A stretch of 64,000 nt of DNA, from NCBI RefSeq assembly GCF_001905595.1, contig NZ_LIXI01000007.1:310001-374000 (forward strand). The letters are read 5' to 3'. Both the position numbers and the translations under genes were made by a program. Each line of letters opens with the position of its first letter. Position 1 is the stretch's first letter. Below the pieces are notes generated by a model, which was not told the DNA's origin, ran no database searches, and saw nothing but the letters and a program-made list of their open reading frames with translations. The DNA comes from Streptomyces sp. CB00316. GTDB taxonomy: Bacteria > Actinomycetota > Actinomycetes > Streptomycetales > Streptomycetaceae. Positions 56,902-64,000 of the stretch are shown piece by piece.

Positions 56902-58155
56902 TCAGACATGCGGGCGCAGGCGGGCGGCCTGGAGCGTCTGCGGGCTGTCCGGCACCCCTTCGTTGAGGGCGCTGCCCTTCTGCCACTTCTCCCAGGAGAG
57001 GTTCCAGTCGCCGAACCCGTTGTCGAACGGGGTCATGGTCTCCCCCGCGCTGCCGACGACCTTGACGATGTCGCCCTGGCGCACGGTGTCGAAGAACCAC
57101 TCGGCGTTGCCGGTGCTCATCCCGGTGCAGCCGTGGCTGACGTTCGCGCTGCCCTGGGAGCCGGTGGACCACGGCGCGGCGTGGACGTACTCGCCGCTCC
57201 AGGTCACCCGGGTGGCCCAGTAGACCGGCAGGTCGTACGACTCCGAGGAGCCGGCGGCGATGCCGATGCTCTCGCCGCGCATCCGTACGAACTGCTCCTT
57301 GGCGAGGATCACCTTGACGCCGTTGCGGGTGGAGAAGCCGGGCTTGCCGGTGGTGACCGGAATGGTGTTGATCACTTCTCCGTTGCGCAGGACCGTCATG
57401 GTGTGGGTCGAGGCGTCGGTGAGGGCCTCGATCCGGTCGCCGGTGGTGATCTTCAGGGGTTTGGCCTCGGCCCCGTAGAGGGCGTTGGTCACCTTGATGC
57501 CCGTCAGGTTGGAGCGGACCTCGATGGTGGCGTCGGCGGGCCAGAACTCCTTGGGCCGGTAGTGCAGCTTCTTGTCGTCGACCCAGTACCAGGAGCCCGT
57601 GACGGCCGGGGTGGAGCGGACCTTCAGGGCACGCTCGACCGTGGCCCTGGAGGCCTTGTCGGTGACCGGAGCGCTGAGTTCCGCCGTGATGGGCTGTCCG
57701 ACGCCGTAGGTGCCCGCCTCCGGGCCGAAGGCCACCTTCAGCAGCTTCTTGGGCGAGGAGGTGTCGAAGGAGAGCGTACGGGTGCCGGGGGCGCCGTCCC
57801 CGTTCTCGGTGGAGACCCTGACGGTGTATCCGGTACCGGCCGCCAGCGGGGCCGTGGAGCGCCACCTCCTGCCGTCGGCGGAGAGCTCGCCCGCCAGGTG
57901 GCGGCCGCCCGTGTCCACGGCGCTGACGTCGGTGATGCGGCCGTCGTCGCCCTTGACGGTGACTTCCAGGGGTTTGTCGGGGTCGGCCTTCTCGTTCTTG
58001 GAGGGGCCGTTGAAGGAGACCTGGTCGCCCGCGTCGTACGGCTTCGTCGACAGCGGGTGTCCGTCGGGCTCGCCACAGGCGGTCGCACCCGCGCCAAGGG
58101 TCACGACCAGCAGAGTGCAGCTCACTACGGTGCGGATGCGCGGCGTGTGGTTCAT
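56902..58155 (-). CDS. L,D-transpeptidase lipoprotein (LdtMt-type)
   Basis: A 417-residue exported enzyme. A signal peptide with lipobox (GAGATACGEPDG) is followed by two Ig-like domains (about 45-135 and 140-250). The YkuD catalytic domain has the motif VSHGCTGMSTGNA with nucleophile Cys and its His, preceded by GEYVHAAPWSTGSQG. A C-terminal segment (DNGFGDWNLSWEKWQKGSAL) matches the extension seen in LdtMt2-type enzymes. It forms 3-3 cross-links in peptidoglycan outside the membrane. It lies between the two cta loci, as a streptomycete feature. Confidence 0.93.
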   Translation of the reverse strand: MNHTPRIRTVVSCTLLVVTLGAGATACGEPDGHPLSTKPYDAGDQVSFNGPSKNEKADPDKPLEVTVKGDDGRITDVSAVDTGGRHLAGELSADGRRWRSTAPLAAGTGYTVRVSTENGDGAPGTRTLSFDTSSPKKLLKVAFGPEAGTYGVGQPITAELSAPVTDKASRATVERALKVRSTPAVTGSWYWVDDKKLHYRPKEFWPADATIEVRSNLTGIKVTNALYGAEAKPLKITTGDRIEALTDASTHTMTVLRNGEVINTIPVTTGKPGFSTRNGVKVILAKEQFVRMRGESIGIAAGSSESYDLPVYWATRVTWSGEYVHAAPWSTGSQGSANVSHGCTGMSTGNAEWFFDTVRQGDIVKVVGSAGETMTPFDNGFGDWNLSWEKWQKGSALNEGVPDSPQTLQAARLRPHV

Positions 58156-58210
58156 GAACTCAACGTAAGAAGATTCATCCGATCCAGCGCGTTCAATGAC
58201 TCCGAACGAG

Positions 58211-58249
58211 CGAGGGGCCCGTGTCGCTTCCTGCGACGCGGGCCCCTCG
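58211..58249 (-). terminator. 17-bp hairpin after ctaF
   Basis: CGAGGGGCCCGTGTCGC (58211-58227) pairs with GCGACGCGGGCCCCTCG (58233-58249), with one G-T wobble, around TTCCT. It lies 33 bases after the ctaF stop and ends the ctaC-ctaD-ctaF operon. Confidence 0.85.
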
Positions 58250-58281
58250 TGGGGTAGTGCGGTGTCACCCTCGGGAGGGTG

Positions 58282-58680
58282 TCACTGGGTGCGGTTCTCA
58301 CCCCGGTAGTACTCGAAGACCCAGCCGAAGAGGCCGATCAGGAGCAGCGGGGCCGAGAAGTACAGCAGCCACCAGCCGAAGACGACGCCCATGAAGGCGA
58401 AGGCGCCACCGATCGCCAGGGAGAGCGGCTGCCAGCTGTGCGGGGAGAAGAACCCCAGCTCGCCCGCCTCGTCGGCGACGTCCGCCTCCTTGTTGTCCTG
58501 GGCCATGGCGTCGACCCGGTTGGCCGTGAAGGCCAGGTAGAAGCCGATCATGACCGAGAGCCCGAAGGCCAGGAAGAGGGCCGTGGTGCCGACCGGCTCC
58601 TTCGACCACACGCCGTACACGACGGCCATGCCGAGGATGAAGACGCTCAGCCAGATGAACATCTGTCCCTGGATCTTCAC
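58282..58680 (-). CDS. ctaF: Cytochrome aa3 oxidase subunit IV (actinobacterial type)
   Basis: A 132-residue membrane protein with four helices (MFIWLSVFILGMAVVYGVWS, LFLAFGLSVMIGFYLAF, AIGGAFAFMGVVFGWWLLYF and PLLLIGLFGWVFEYYRG). It matches the actinobacteria-specific CtaF family. GTG 58680 overlaps the ctaD stop (GTGA), so it is translated with ctaD. It is a stabilising subunit of the oxidase in the bcc-aa3 supercomplex. Confidence 0.93.
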   Translation of the reverse strand: MKIQGQMFIWLSVFILGMAVVYGVWSKEPVGTTALFLAFGLSVMIGFYLAFTANRVDAMAQDNKEADVADEAGELGFFSPHSWQPLSLAIGGAFAFMGVVFGWWLLYFSAPLLLIGLFGWVFEYYRGENRTQ

Positions 58681-60413
58681 TTGCCTGCCTCCTTGCCGCC
58701 GGCGAGGGCCTTGTCCGACTCGGAGTGGTACTCGAGCTGTTCGAGCGCCGCGATCTCCGGGTGGTGCAGGTCGAACGCCGGGGATTCGGAACGGATCCGC
58801 GGCAGGGTGAGGAAGTTGTGCCGCGGGGGCGGGCAGGATGTCGCCCACTCCAGCGAGCGGCCGTAACCCCAGGGGTCGTCGACCTCGACCTTCTTGCCGT
58901 ACTTGGCGGTCTTCCAGACGTTGTAGAAGAACGGCAGCATCGACAGGCCGAGCACGAAGGACGCGATCGTGGAGATCGTGTTCAGCGCGGTGAAGCCGTC
59001 GGCGGCGAGGTAGTCCGCGTAGCGACGCGGCATTCCCTCGGCGCCGAGCCAGTGCTGCACCAGGAAGGTGCCGTGGAAGCCGACGAACAGCGTCCAGAAG
59101 GTGATCTTCCCGAGCCGCTCGTCCAGCATCTTGCCGGTGAACTTCGGCCACCAGAAGTGGAATCCGGAGAACATCGCGAAGACCACGGTGCCGAAGATGA
59201 CGTAGTGGAAGTGCGCGACGACGAAGTACGAGTCGGAGACGTGGAAGTCCATCGGGGGCGAGGCCAGGATGACGCCGGTCAGACCACCGAAGGTGAAGGT
59301 GATCAGGAAGCCGACGGCCCAGAGCATCGGTGTCTCGAAGGACAACGACCCCTTCCACATCGTGCCGATCCAGTTGAAGAACTTCACACCCGTTGGCACC
59401 GCGATGAGGAAGGTCATGAAGGAGAAGAACGGCAACAGCACGCCGCCCGTCACATACATGTGGTGCGCCCACACCGTCACCGAAAGTCCGGCGATGGCGA
59501 TCGTCGCGGCGATCAGACCGATGTAGCCGAACATCGGCTTGCGGCTGAATACCGGGATGACCTCGGAGATGATTCCGAAGAACGGCAGGGCGATGATGTA
59601 GACCTCTGGGTGTCCGAAGAACCAGAAGAGGTGTTGCCACAGCAACGCGCCGCCGTTGGCGGAGTCGAAGATATGCGCACCGAATTTACGGTCCGCCTCC
59701 AGCGCGAAGAGCGCGGCGGCGAGAACCGGGAAGGCCAGCAGGACCAGGACACCGGTCAGCAGGACGTTCCAGGTGAAGATCGGCATGCGGAACATCGTCA
59801 TGCCGGGGGCGCGCATACAGATGATCGTGGTGATGAAGTTGACCGAGCCGAGGATCGTGCCGAAGCCGGAGAAGGCCAGACCCATGATCCACATGTCGGC
59901 GCCGATGCCCGGCGAGCGGACCGCGTCGTTCAGCGGCGCGTAGGCGAACCAGCCGAAGTCGGCGGCGCCCTGCGGGGTGAGGAAGCCGGCCACCGCGATG
60001 AGCGAGCCGAAGAGGTACAGCCAGTACGCGAACATGTTCAGCCGCGGGAACGCCACATCGGGCGCGCCGATCTGCAACGGCATGATCCAGTTCGCGAACC
60101 CCGCGAACAGCGGCGTCGCGAACATCAGCAGCATGATCGTGCCGTGCATCGTGAACGCCTGGTTGAACTGCTCGTTCGACATGATCTGCGTGCCGGGACG
60201 AGCGAGCTCGGCGCGCATGAAGAGCGCCATGAGTCCGCCGATGATGAAGAAGGCGAACGACGTGACCAGGTAGAGCGAGCCGATCGTCTTGTGGTCAGTG
60301 GTGGTCATCCACTTGACGACGACATTTCCCGGCTGCTTGCGGCGCACGGGCAGCTCGTCCTCGTACGAGTCGTCTGCCGGAGCCGCACCCTGAGGTTCGT
60401 TGAGGATGCTCAC
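58677..60413 (-). CDS. ctaD: Cytochrome aa3 oxidase subunit I
   Basis: A 578-residue 12-helix protein carrying heme a, heme a3 and CuB. The CuB/His-Tyr segment WFFGHPEVYIIALPFFGIIS, WAHHMYVTGGVLLPF and HFHYVIFGTVVFAMFSGFH are intact, as is the early heme a helix MHGTIMLLMFATPLFAGFA. This is the catalytic oxygen-reducing subunit. It overlaps ctaC upstream (ATGA) and ctaF downstream. The alternative oxidase genes (cydAB) are not in the window. Confidence 0.97.
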   Translation of the reverse strand: MSILNEPQGAAPADDSYEDELPVRRKQPGNVVVKWMTTTDHKTIGSLYLVTSFAFFIIGGLMALFMRAELARPGTQIMSNEQFNQAFTMHGTIMLLMFATPLFAGFANWIMPLQIGAPDVAFPRLNMFAYWLYLFGSLIAVAGFLTPQGAADFGWFAYAPLNDAVRSPGIGADMWIMGLAFSGFGTILGSVNFITTIICMRAPGMTMFRMPIFTWNVLLTGVLVLLAFPVLAAALFALEADRKFGAHIFDSANGGALLWQHLFWFFGHPEVYIIALPFFGIISEVIPVFSRKPMFGYIGLIAATIAIAGLSVTVWAHHMYVTGGVLLPFFSFMTFLIAVPTGVKFFNWIGTMWKGSLSFETPMLWAVGFLITFTFGGLTGVILASPPMDFHVSDSYFVVAHFHYVIFGTVVFAMFSGFHFWWPKFTGKMLDERLGKITFWTLFVGFHGTFLVQHWLGAEGMPRRYADYLAADGFTALNTISTIASFVLGLSMLPFFYNVWKTAKYGKKVEVDDPWGYGRSLEWATSCPPPRHNFLTLPRIRSESPAFDLHHPEIAALEQLEYHSESDKALAGGKEAGK

Positions 60414-61378
60414 AGTTGCTTCTTCTCCGAATTCCTGGCCGGGTCGGTCTGCTCGATGCCTGCCGGCATGTAGCCCGTCTGACCCTTCTCAGCCAGCTCC
60501 TTGAGGTGCTGCTGGTACCGCTCCGGGGAGACGACCTTGACGTTGAAGAGCATCCGGGAGTGGTCGACGCCGCAGAGCTCGGCGCACTTGCCCATGAAGG
60601 TGCCCTCCCGGTTGGGAGTGACCTCGAAGACGTTGGTGTGGCCCGGGATGACGTCCTGCTTCATGAGGAACGGCACCACCCAGAAGGAGTGGATGACGTC
60701 ACGCGAAGTGAGGACGAAGCGGACCTTCTCCCCCTTCGGCAGCCACAGGGTCGGGCCCGGGTTGCCGTTCTGGGGGTTGCGCGTCCCGGGGATGCCCGCG
60801 TCGTAGACACCGGTGGCGTCCTTCGGGAAGTCATCCTGGTACTTCTGGGGGATGGCGTCGAGTTCCTTGGGGATCTCGCTGCCCGCAGCGGGCTGGCCTT
60901 CCACCTTCTCGATGTAGTTGAAGCCCCAGCTCCACTGGTAACCGACCACGTTGATGGTGTGGGCCGGCTTGTCGGAGAGCTCGAGGAGCTTCGACTCATC
61001 ACGCGCGGTGAAGTAGAAGAGCACCGAGACGATGATGAGGGGAACCACTGTGTACAACGCCTCGATGGGCATGTTGTACCTGGTCTGCGGAGGAACCTCC
61101 ACCTTGGTGCGGCTACGCCGGTGGAAGAAGACGCTCCAGAGGATCAGCCCCCAGACAAGGACACCCGTGACGAGCGCTGCCGCCCACGAGCCTTGCCAGA
61201 GGGAGAGGATCCGAGGGGCCTCTTCCGTCACCGGGGTGGGCATACCGAGGCGGGGAAAATCCTCCCAGTTGTATGAACAACCGGAGGCCGTCGCCAGGAC
61301 CAGGCCCGCAGTCAGCACCTGCGGCAGCTTCCGCCGCATCGGGCGCCGCGACGAGCGGTCGGAGCCGTTGGGACTCAC
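60410..61378 (-). CDS. ctaC: Cytochrome aa3 oxidase subunit II (CuA lipoprotein)
   Basis: A 322-residue subunit. After a signal sequence with lipobox ATASGCSYN, two helices (WAAALVTGVLVWGLILWSVF, ALYTVVPLIIVSVLFYFTA) anchor it. The cupredoxin domain holds the CuA centre in GKCAELCGVDHSRM with an earlier His in DVIHSFWVVPF. GTG 61378 is chosen: GAAGG lies seven bases upstream and the signal peptide follows directly; an upstream start at 61408 lacks a site. It accepts electrons from QcrC. The first gene of ctaC-ctaD-ctaF. Confidence 0.96.
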   Translation of the reverse strand: MSPNGSDRSSRRPMRRKLPQVLTAGLVLATASGCSYNWEDFPRLGMPTPVTEEAPRILSLWQGSWAAALVTGVLVWGLILWSVFFHRRSRTKVEVPPQTRYNMPIEALYTVVPLIIVSVLFYFTARDESKLLELSDKPAHTINVVGYQWSWGFNYIEKVEGQPAAGSEIPKELDAIPQKYQDDFPKDATGVYDAGIPGTRNPQNGNPGPTLWLPKGEKVRFVLTSRDVIHSFWVVPFLMKQDVIPGHTNVFEVTPNREGTFMGKCAELCGVDHSRMLFNVKVVSPERYQQHLKELAEKGQTGYMPAGIEQTDPARNSEKKQL

Positions 61379-61457
61379 GTAGCGCCTTCCCGAGAGTCTC
61401 GCCCGCACGGTCGGCGCGCCCGTCTCTGTGGTCGGTCGCCGTCCCTGTCGCGGGCAG

Positions 61458-61488
61458 GGGTTTGGATGTTTATGCGGACCAAACCCTA
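61458..61488. promoter_or_regulatory. Inverted repeat over the ctaC promoter -10 box
   Basis: GGGTTTGG (61458-61465) and CCAAACCC (61479-61486) are separated by 13 AT-rich bases. The minus-strand -10 candidate TAGGGT (61483-61488) overlaps one arm, so a bound protein could repress the ctaC operon. The spacing also suits a DNA-bending or two-site regulator. Confidence 0.5.
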
Positions 61489-61638
61489 CTGGACGCTATT
61501 TGGGGTCGCGCGGGGAGGGTGCCCAACGCGCCGCCCGACTCCCCGAAGGGGTGGAATCGGGGCCTCCGGACGCCATCTGACGCCCTCTCTCCCAGGCCGG
61601 GGCGGGCAGGTGGCTGCGGGGCGGGACCGGCTGCGGGC

Positions 61639-61644
61639 TAGCGT
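61639..61644 (+). promoter_or_regulatory. -10 box, leaderless desulfurase transcript
   Basis: TAGCGT ends six bases before the GTG start at 61651. No ribosome site is visible between them. Confidence 0.5.
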
Positions 61645-61650
61645 GGCGGT

Positions 61651-63033
61651 GTGCCCTACTTCGACGCCGCCTCCGCCGCCCCCCTGCACCCCGTCGCCCG
61701 CCAGGCGCTGCTTGCCGCGCTCGACGAGGGCTGGGCCGATCCCGCCCGCCTGTACCGGGAGGGGCGCCGCGCCCGGCTGCTGCTGGACGCTGCCCGGGAG
61801 GCCGCCGCGGACGCCGTCGGCTGCCGTCCGGACGAGCTGGTCTTCACCTCTTCGGGGACGACCGCGGTGCACGCGGGAGTTGCCGGAGCTCTTTCGGGGC
61901 GTCGGCGTGTCGGCCGCCATATGGCCCTCTCGGCGGTCGAACACTCCTCGGTGCTCCATGCCGCGGGGGCCCACGAGGCGGCGGGCGGCTCGTCCACCGG
62001 GGTGCCGGTGGGACGGTCGGGTGCGGTGGACCCGGCGGCGTACGCCGGTGCGCTGCGCGCCGACACCGCGCTGGCCTGTCTCCAGTCGGCCAACCACGAG
62101 GTGGGGACCGAGCAGCCGGTGGAGGAGGTGGCCGCACTGTGCGCCGAGGCGGGGGTGCCGCTGCTGGTGGACGCCGCCCAGTCGCTGGGGTGGGGGCCGG
62201 TGGCGGGCGGCTGGTCGCTGCTGGCGGCGAGCGCGCACAAGTGGGGCGGGCCGGCCGGGGTGGGACTGCTGGCGGTACGCAAGGGGGTACGGTTCGCCCC
62301 GCACGGCCCGGCCGGGGAGCGGGAGTCGGGCCGGGCGCCGGGGTTCGAGAACCTGCCGGCGATCGTGGCGGCGGCGGCCTCGCTGCGCGCGGTACGGGAC
62401 GAGGCGGCGGTGGAGGCGGAGCGGCTGCGGGCGCTGGTCGGCCGGATCCGGTCGGTGGTGGCCGAGCGGGTGGGCGATGTGGAGGTGGTGGGCGATCCGG
62501 AGCGGCGGCTGCCGCATCTGGTCACCTTCTCCTGTCTCTATGTCGACGGGGAGACCCTCCTCCACGAACTGGACCGGCACGGATTCTCCGTATCATCCGG
62601 TTCGTCCTGCACCAGCAGCACGCTGGAGCCGAGCCATGTGCTCAGGGCGATGGGCGTGCTGTCCGAGGGGAACGTCCGCGTGTCGCTGCCGATGGGCACG
62701 GCGGAAGCGGACGTGGACCGGTTCCTGGAGGTGCTGCCCGGGGTGGTCGCGGAGGTACGGGAGCGGCTCGGCGCCCCGGTCGCCTCGCCCCCGCCCCCCT
62801 CCCCCGCCGCGTCCCTGGTGGTGGACGCGCTCGGCCGGCGCTGCCCGATCCCGGTGATCGAGCTCGCAAAGGTGATCGGGGAGGTACCGGTGGGCGCCAC
62901 GGTGACGGTGCTCGCCGACGACGAGGCGGCGCGGCTGGACATCCCCGCCTGGTGCCAGATGCGCGAGCAGGAGTACGTGGGCGAGGAGCCGGCGGACCGG
63001 GGTTCGGCCTATGTGGTCCGCCGGCTCTCCTGA
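61651..63033 (+). CDS. Cysteine desulfurase fused to a TusA-type sulfur carrier
   Basis: A 460-residue fusion. Residues about 1-370 are a NifS/IscS-like PLP domain: MPYFDAASAAPLHP, VFTSSGTTAVHAGVAG, LSAVEHSSVLHAAG, LLVDAAQSLGWGPV, Schiff-base Lys in SAHKWGGPAGVG, and the mobile-loop Cys in SSGSSCTSSTLEPSHVL. After a Pro-rich linker, residues about 390-455 are a TusA domain with acceptor Cys in ALGRRCPIPVIELAKVIGEV. The fusion would pass persulfide sulfur directly from the desulfurase to the carrier, for example for tRNA thiolation, thiamine or molybdopterin. GTG 61651 is the start. Confidence 0.93.
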   Translation: MPYFDAASAAPLHPVARQALLAALDEGWADPARLYREGRRARLLLDAAREAAADAVGCRPDELVFTSSGTTAVHAGVAGALSGRRRVGRHMALSAVEHSSVLHAAGAHEAAGGSSTGVPVGRSGAVDPAAYAGALRADTALACLQSANHEVGTEQPVEEVAALCAEAGVPLLVDAAQSLGWGPVAGGWSLLAASAHKWGGPAGVGLLAVRKGVRFAPHGPAGERESGRAPGFENLPAIVAAAASLRAVRDEAAVEAERLRALVGRIRSVVAERVGDVEVVGDPERRLPHLVTFSCLYVDGETLLHELDRHGFSVSSGSSCTSSTLEPSHVLRAMGVLSEGNVRVSLPMGTAEADVDRFLEVLPGVVAEVRERLGAPVASPPPPSPAASLVVDALGRRCPIPVIELAKVIGEVPVGATVTVLADDEAARLDIPAWCQMREQEYVGEEPADRGSAYVVRRLS

Positions 63034-63036
63034 GGG

Positions 63037-64000
63037 CTAGACGAGGTGCTGCTGGACCTCGGCGGCGGCCTCGTGGCCGTACGCCTTGGTGAAGCGGTCC
63101 ATGAAGTTGGTGCGGCGCAGGGTGTACTCCTGGGTGCCGACCGTCTCGATGACCAGGGTGGCGAGCATGCAGCCGACCTGGGCGGCGCGCTCCAGGCCGA
63201 CGCCCCAGGCGAGGCCGGAGAGGAACCCGGCCCGGAACGCGTCGCCGACGCCGGTCGGGTCGGCCTTGGTGTCCTCCTCGGGGCAGCCGACCTCGATGAC
63301 GGGCTCGCCGACCCGCTCGATCCGGACACCGCGGGAGCCGAGCGTGGTGACGCGGTGGCCGACCTTGGAGAGGATCTCCTCGTCGCTCCAGCCGGTCTTG
63401 GACTCGATGAGCCCCTTCTCGTACTCGTTGGCGAAGAGGTACGTGGCGCCGTCCAGCAGGATGCGGATCTCGTCGCCGTTCATCCGCGCGATCTGCTGCG
63501 AGAAGTCCGCGGCGAACGGGATGTTCCGGGAGCGGCACTCCTCCGTGTGGCGGAGCATCGCCTCCGGGTCGTCCGCGCCGATCGAGACCAGGTCGAGGCC
63601 GCCCACACGGTCCGCGACGCTCTTCAGCTCGATGAGGCGGGCCTCGCTCATCGCGCCCGTGTAGAAGGAGCCGATCTGGTTGTGGTCGGCGTCGGTGGTG
63701 CAGACGAAGCGGGCGGTGTGCAGGACCTCGGAGATCCGGACCGACCCGGTCTCGACTCCGTGCCGGTCCAGCCAGGCGCGGTACTCGTCGAAGTCGGAGC
63801 CCGCGGCGCCCACGAGGATCGGCTTGGTGCCGAGCAGGCCCATGCCGAAGCAGATGTTGGCGGCGACACCGCCCCGGCGCACATCGAGGTTGTCGACCAG
63901 GAAGGAGAGGGAGACCGTGTGCAGCTGATCCGCGACCAGCTGGTCGGCGAAGCGGCCGGGGAAGGTCATGAGGTGATCGGTGGCGATGGAGCCGGTGACT
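63037..64000 (-). CDS. PfkB-family carbohydrate (adenosine-type) kinase, N terminus beyond window
   Basis: The 3' 321 codons of a ribokinase-family gene. The frame is still open at the right edge, where VTGSIATDHLMTFPGRF reads as the usual beginning of the family, so only a few residues are missing. Catalytic motif ADPTGVGDAFRAGFLSGLAW contains the anion hole and base Asp; FANEYEKGLI and ISEVLHTARFVCTTDADHN are further landmarks. Synteny with M. tuberculosis adoK (Rv2202c) suggests adenosine kinase, but the substrate is not decided by sequence. Only three bases separate its stop from that of the desulfurase gene. Confidence 0.9.
   Translation of the reverse strand, partial: VTGSIATDHLMTFPGRFADQLVADQLHTVSLSFLVDNLDVRRGGVAANICFGMGLLGTKPILVGAAGSDFDEYRAWLDRHGVETGSVRISEVLHTARFVCTTDADHNQIGSFYTGAMSEARLIELKSVADRVGGLDLVSIGADDPEAMLRHTEECRSRNIPFAADFSQQIARMNGDEIRILLDGATYLFANEYEKGLIESKTGWSDEEILSKVGHRVTTLGSRGVRIERVGEPVIEVGCPEEDTKADPTGVGDAFRAGFLSGLAWGVGLERAAQVGCMLATLVIETVGTQEYTLRRTNFMDRFTKAYGHEAAAEVQQHLV

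Noticed and set aside
58725..60473. Open frame on the plus strand opposite ctaD
   Set aside because: Translation is dominated by Arg, His, Glu and Gly, typical of the antisense frame of a membrane protein.

Overview
The window is a stretch of core chromosome from a Streptomyces or very close relative. The base composition is very GC-rich, GTG and TTG starts are common, and gene ends are often fused as ATGA or GTGA. The gene set (MacRS-like two-component pair, ROK glucokinase, SAM-IV riboswitch, trp leader with three Trp codons, actinobacterial qcrCAB/ctaCDEF) is typical of that genus. I count about 62 protein genes including two cut by the window ends and one leader peptide. I see no tRNA, rRNA, insertion sequence, prophage or CRISPR array.

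Layout. 1-4.5 kb: end of a DUF58 gene, a transglutaminase membrane protein, a DUF3040 protein and a methyltransferase. 4.6-8.8 kb: a HEPN-type gene facing an operon of an ABC ATPase with an altered P-loop, a YhgE/Pip membrane protein and a TetR regulator; a perfect 26-bp operator sits on the promoter. 9-12.3 kb: a DUF4126 membrane gene with a MacR-type operator upstream, a CrtI-like oxidoreductase and a membrane protein with a Tyr/Gly/Gln-rich tail. 12.3-18.6 kb: folate and thiamine metabolism (metF, thiE, and thiO-thiS-thiG behind a TPP riboswitch) with an Rv2175c-type DNA-binding gene. 18.7-24.7 kb: PASTA kinase, endonuclease IV, sulfite-oxidase-like enzyme, bacterioferritin with its ferredoxin (iron box), and class II DAHP synthase. 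24.7-30 kb: trp leader/attenuator with a fused anthranilate synthase, a D-2-hydroxyacid dehydrogenase and macS-macR. 30-37.6 kb: acyltransferase, esterase, glucokinase, ArsA-like ATPase, START-like protein and phosphoesterases. 37.8-46 kb: acyl-CoA ligase, glycosyltransferases and cell-wall hydrolases. 46-52 kb: NYN-domain protein, rhomboid protease, SAM-IV-controlled aminotransferase and trpD. 52-61.4 kb: the cytochrome bcc-aa3 supercomplex genes with an L,D-transpeptidase and a lone receiver-like gene between them. 61.6-64 kb: a cysteine desulfurase-TusA fusion and a PfkB kinase.

How it fits together. The block combines aromatic amino acid synthesis (DAHP synthase, TrpE-G, TrpD), sulfur and one-carbon supply (MetF, SAM-IV gene, desulfurase, ThiS/ThiG), envelope building, and the terminal respiratory chain. 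The order metF - Rv2175c - pknL - DAHP synthase - plsC - ArsA-like - START-like - fadD - pimB - NlpC/P60 - trpD - qcr/cta - PfkB kinase is, from memory, largely that of Mycobacterium tuberculosis Rv2172c-Rv2202c, so it appears to be an old actinobacterial arrangement into which Streptomyces-specific genes were added.

Regulation is the richest part of the window. It holds two recognised riboswitches (TPP, SAM-IV), a classical ribosome-mediated attenuator, a TetR operator, a DtxR/DmdR-type iron box, a MacR-type operator, and thirteen genes whose -10-like box lies only 6-8 bases before the start codon, which suggests leaderless mRNAs. There is also a strongly folded leader before one NlpC/P60 gene that I could not assign to a known RNA class.
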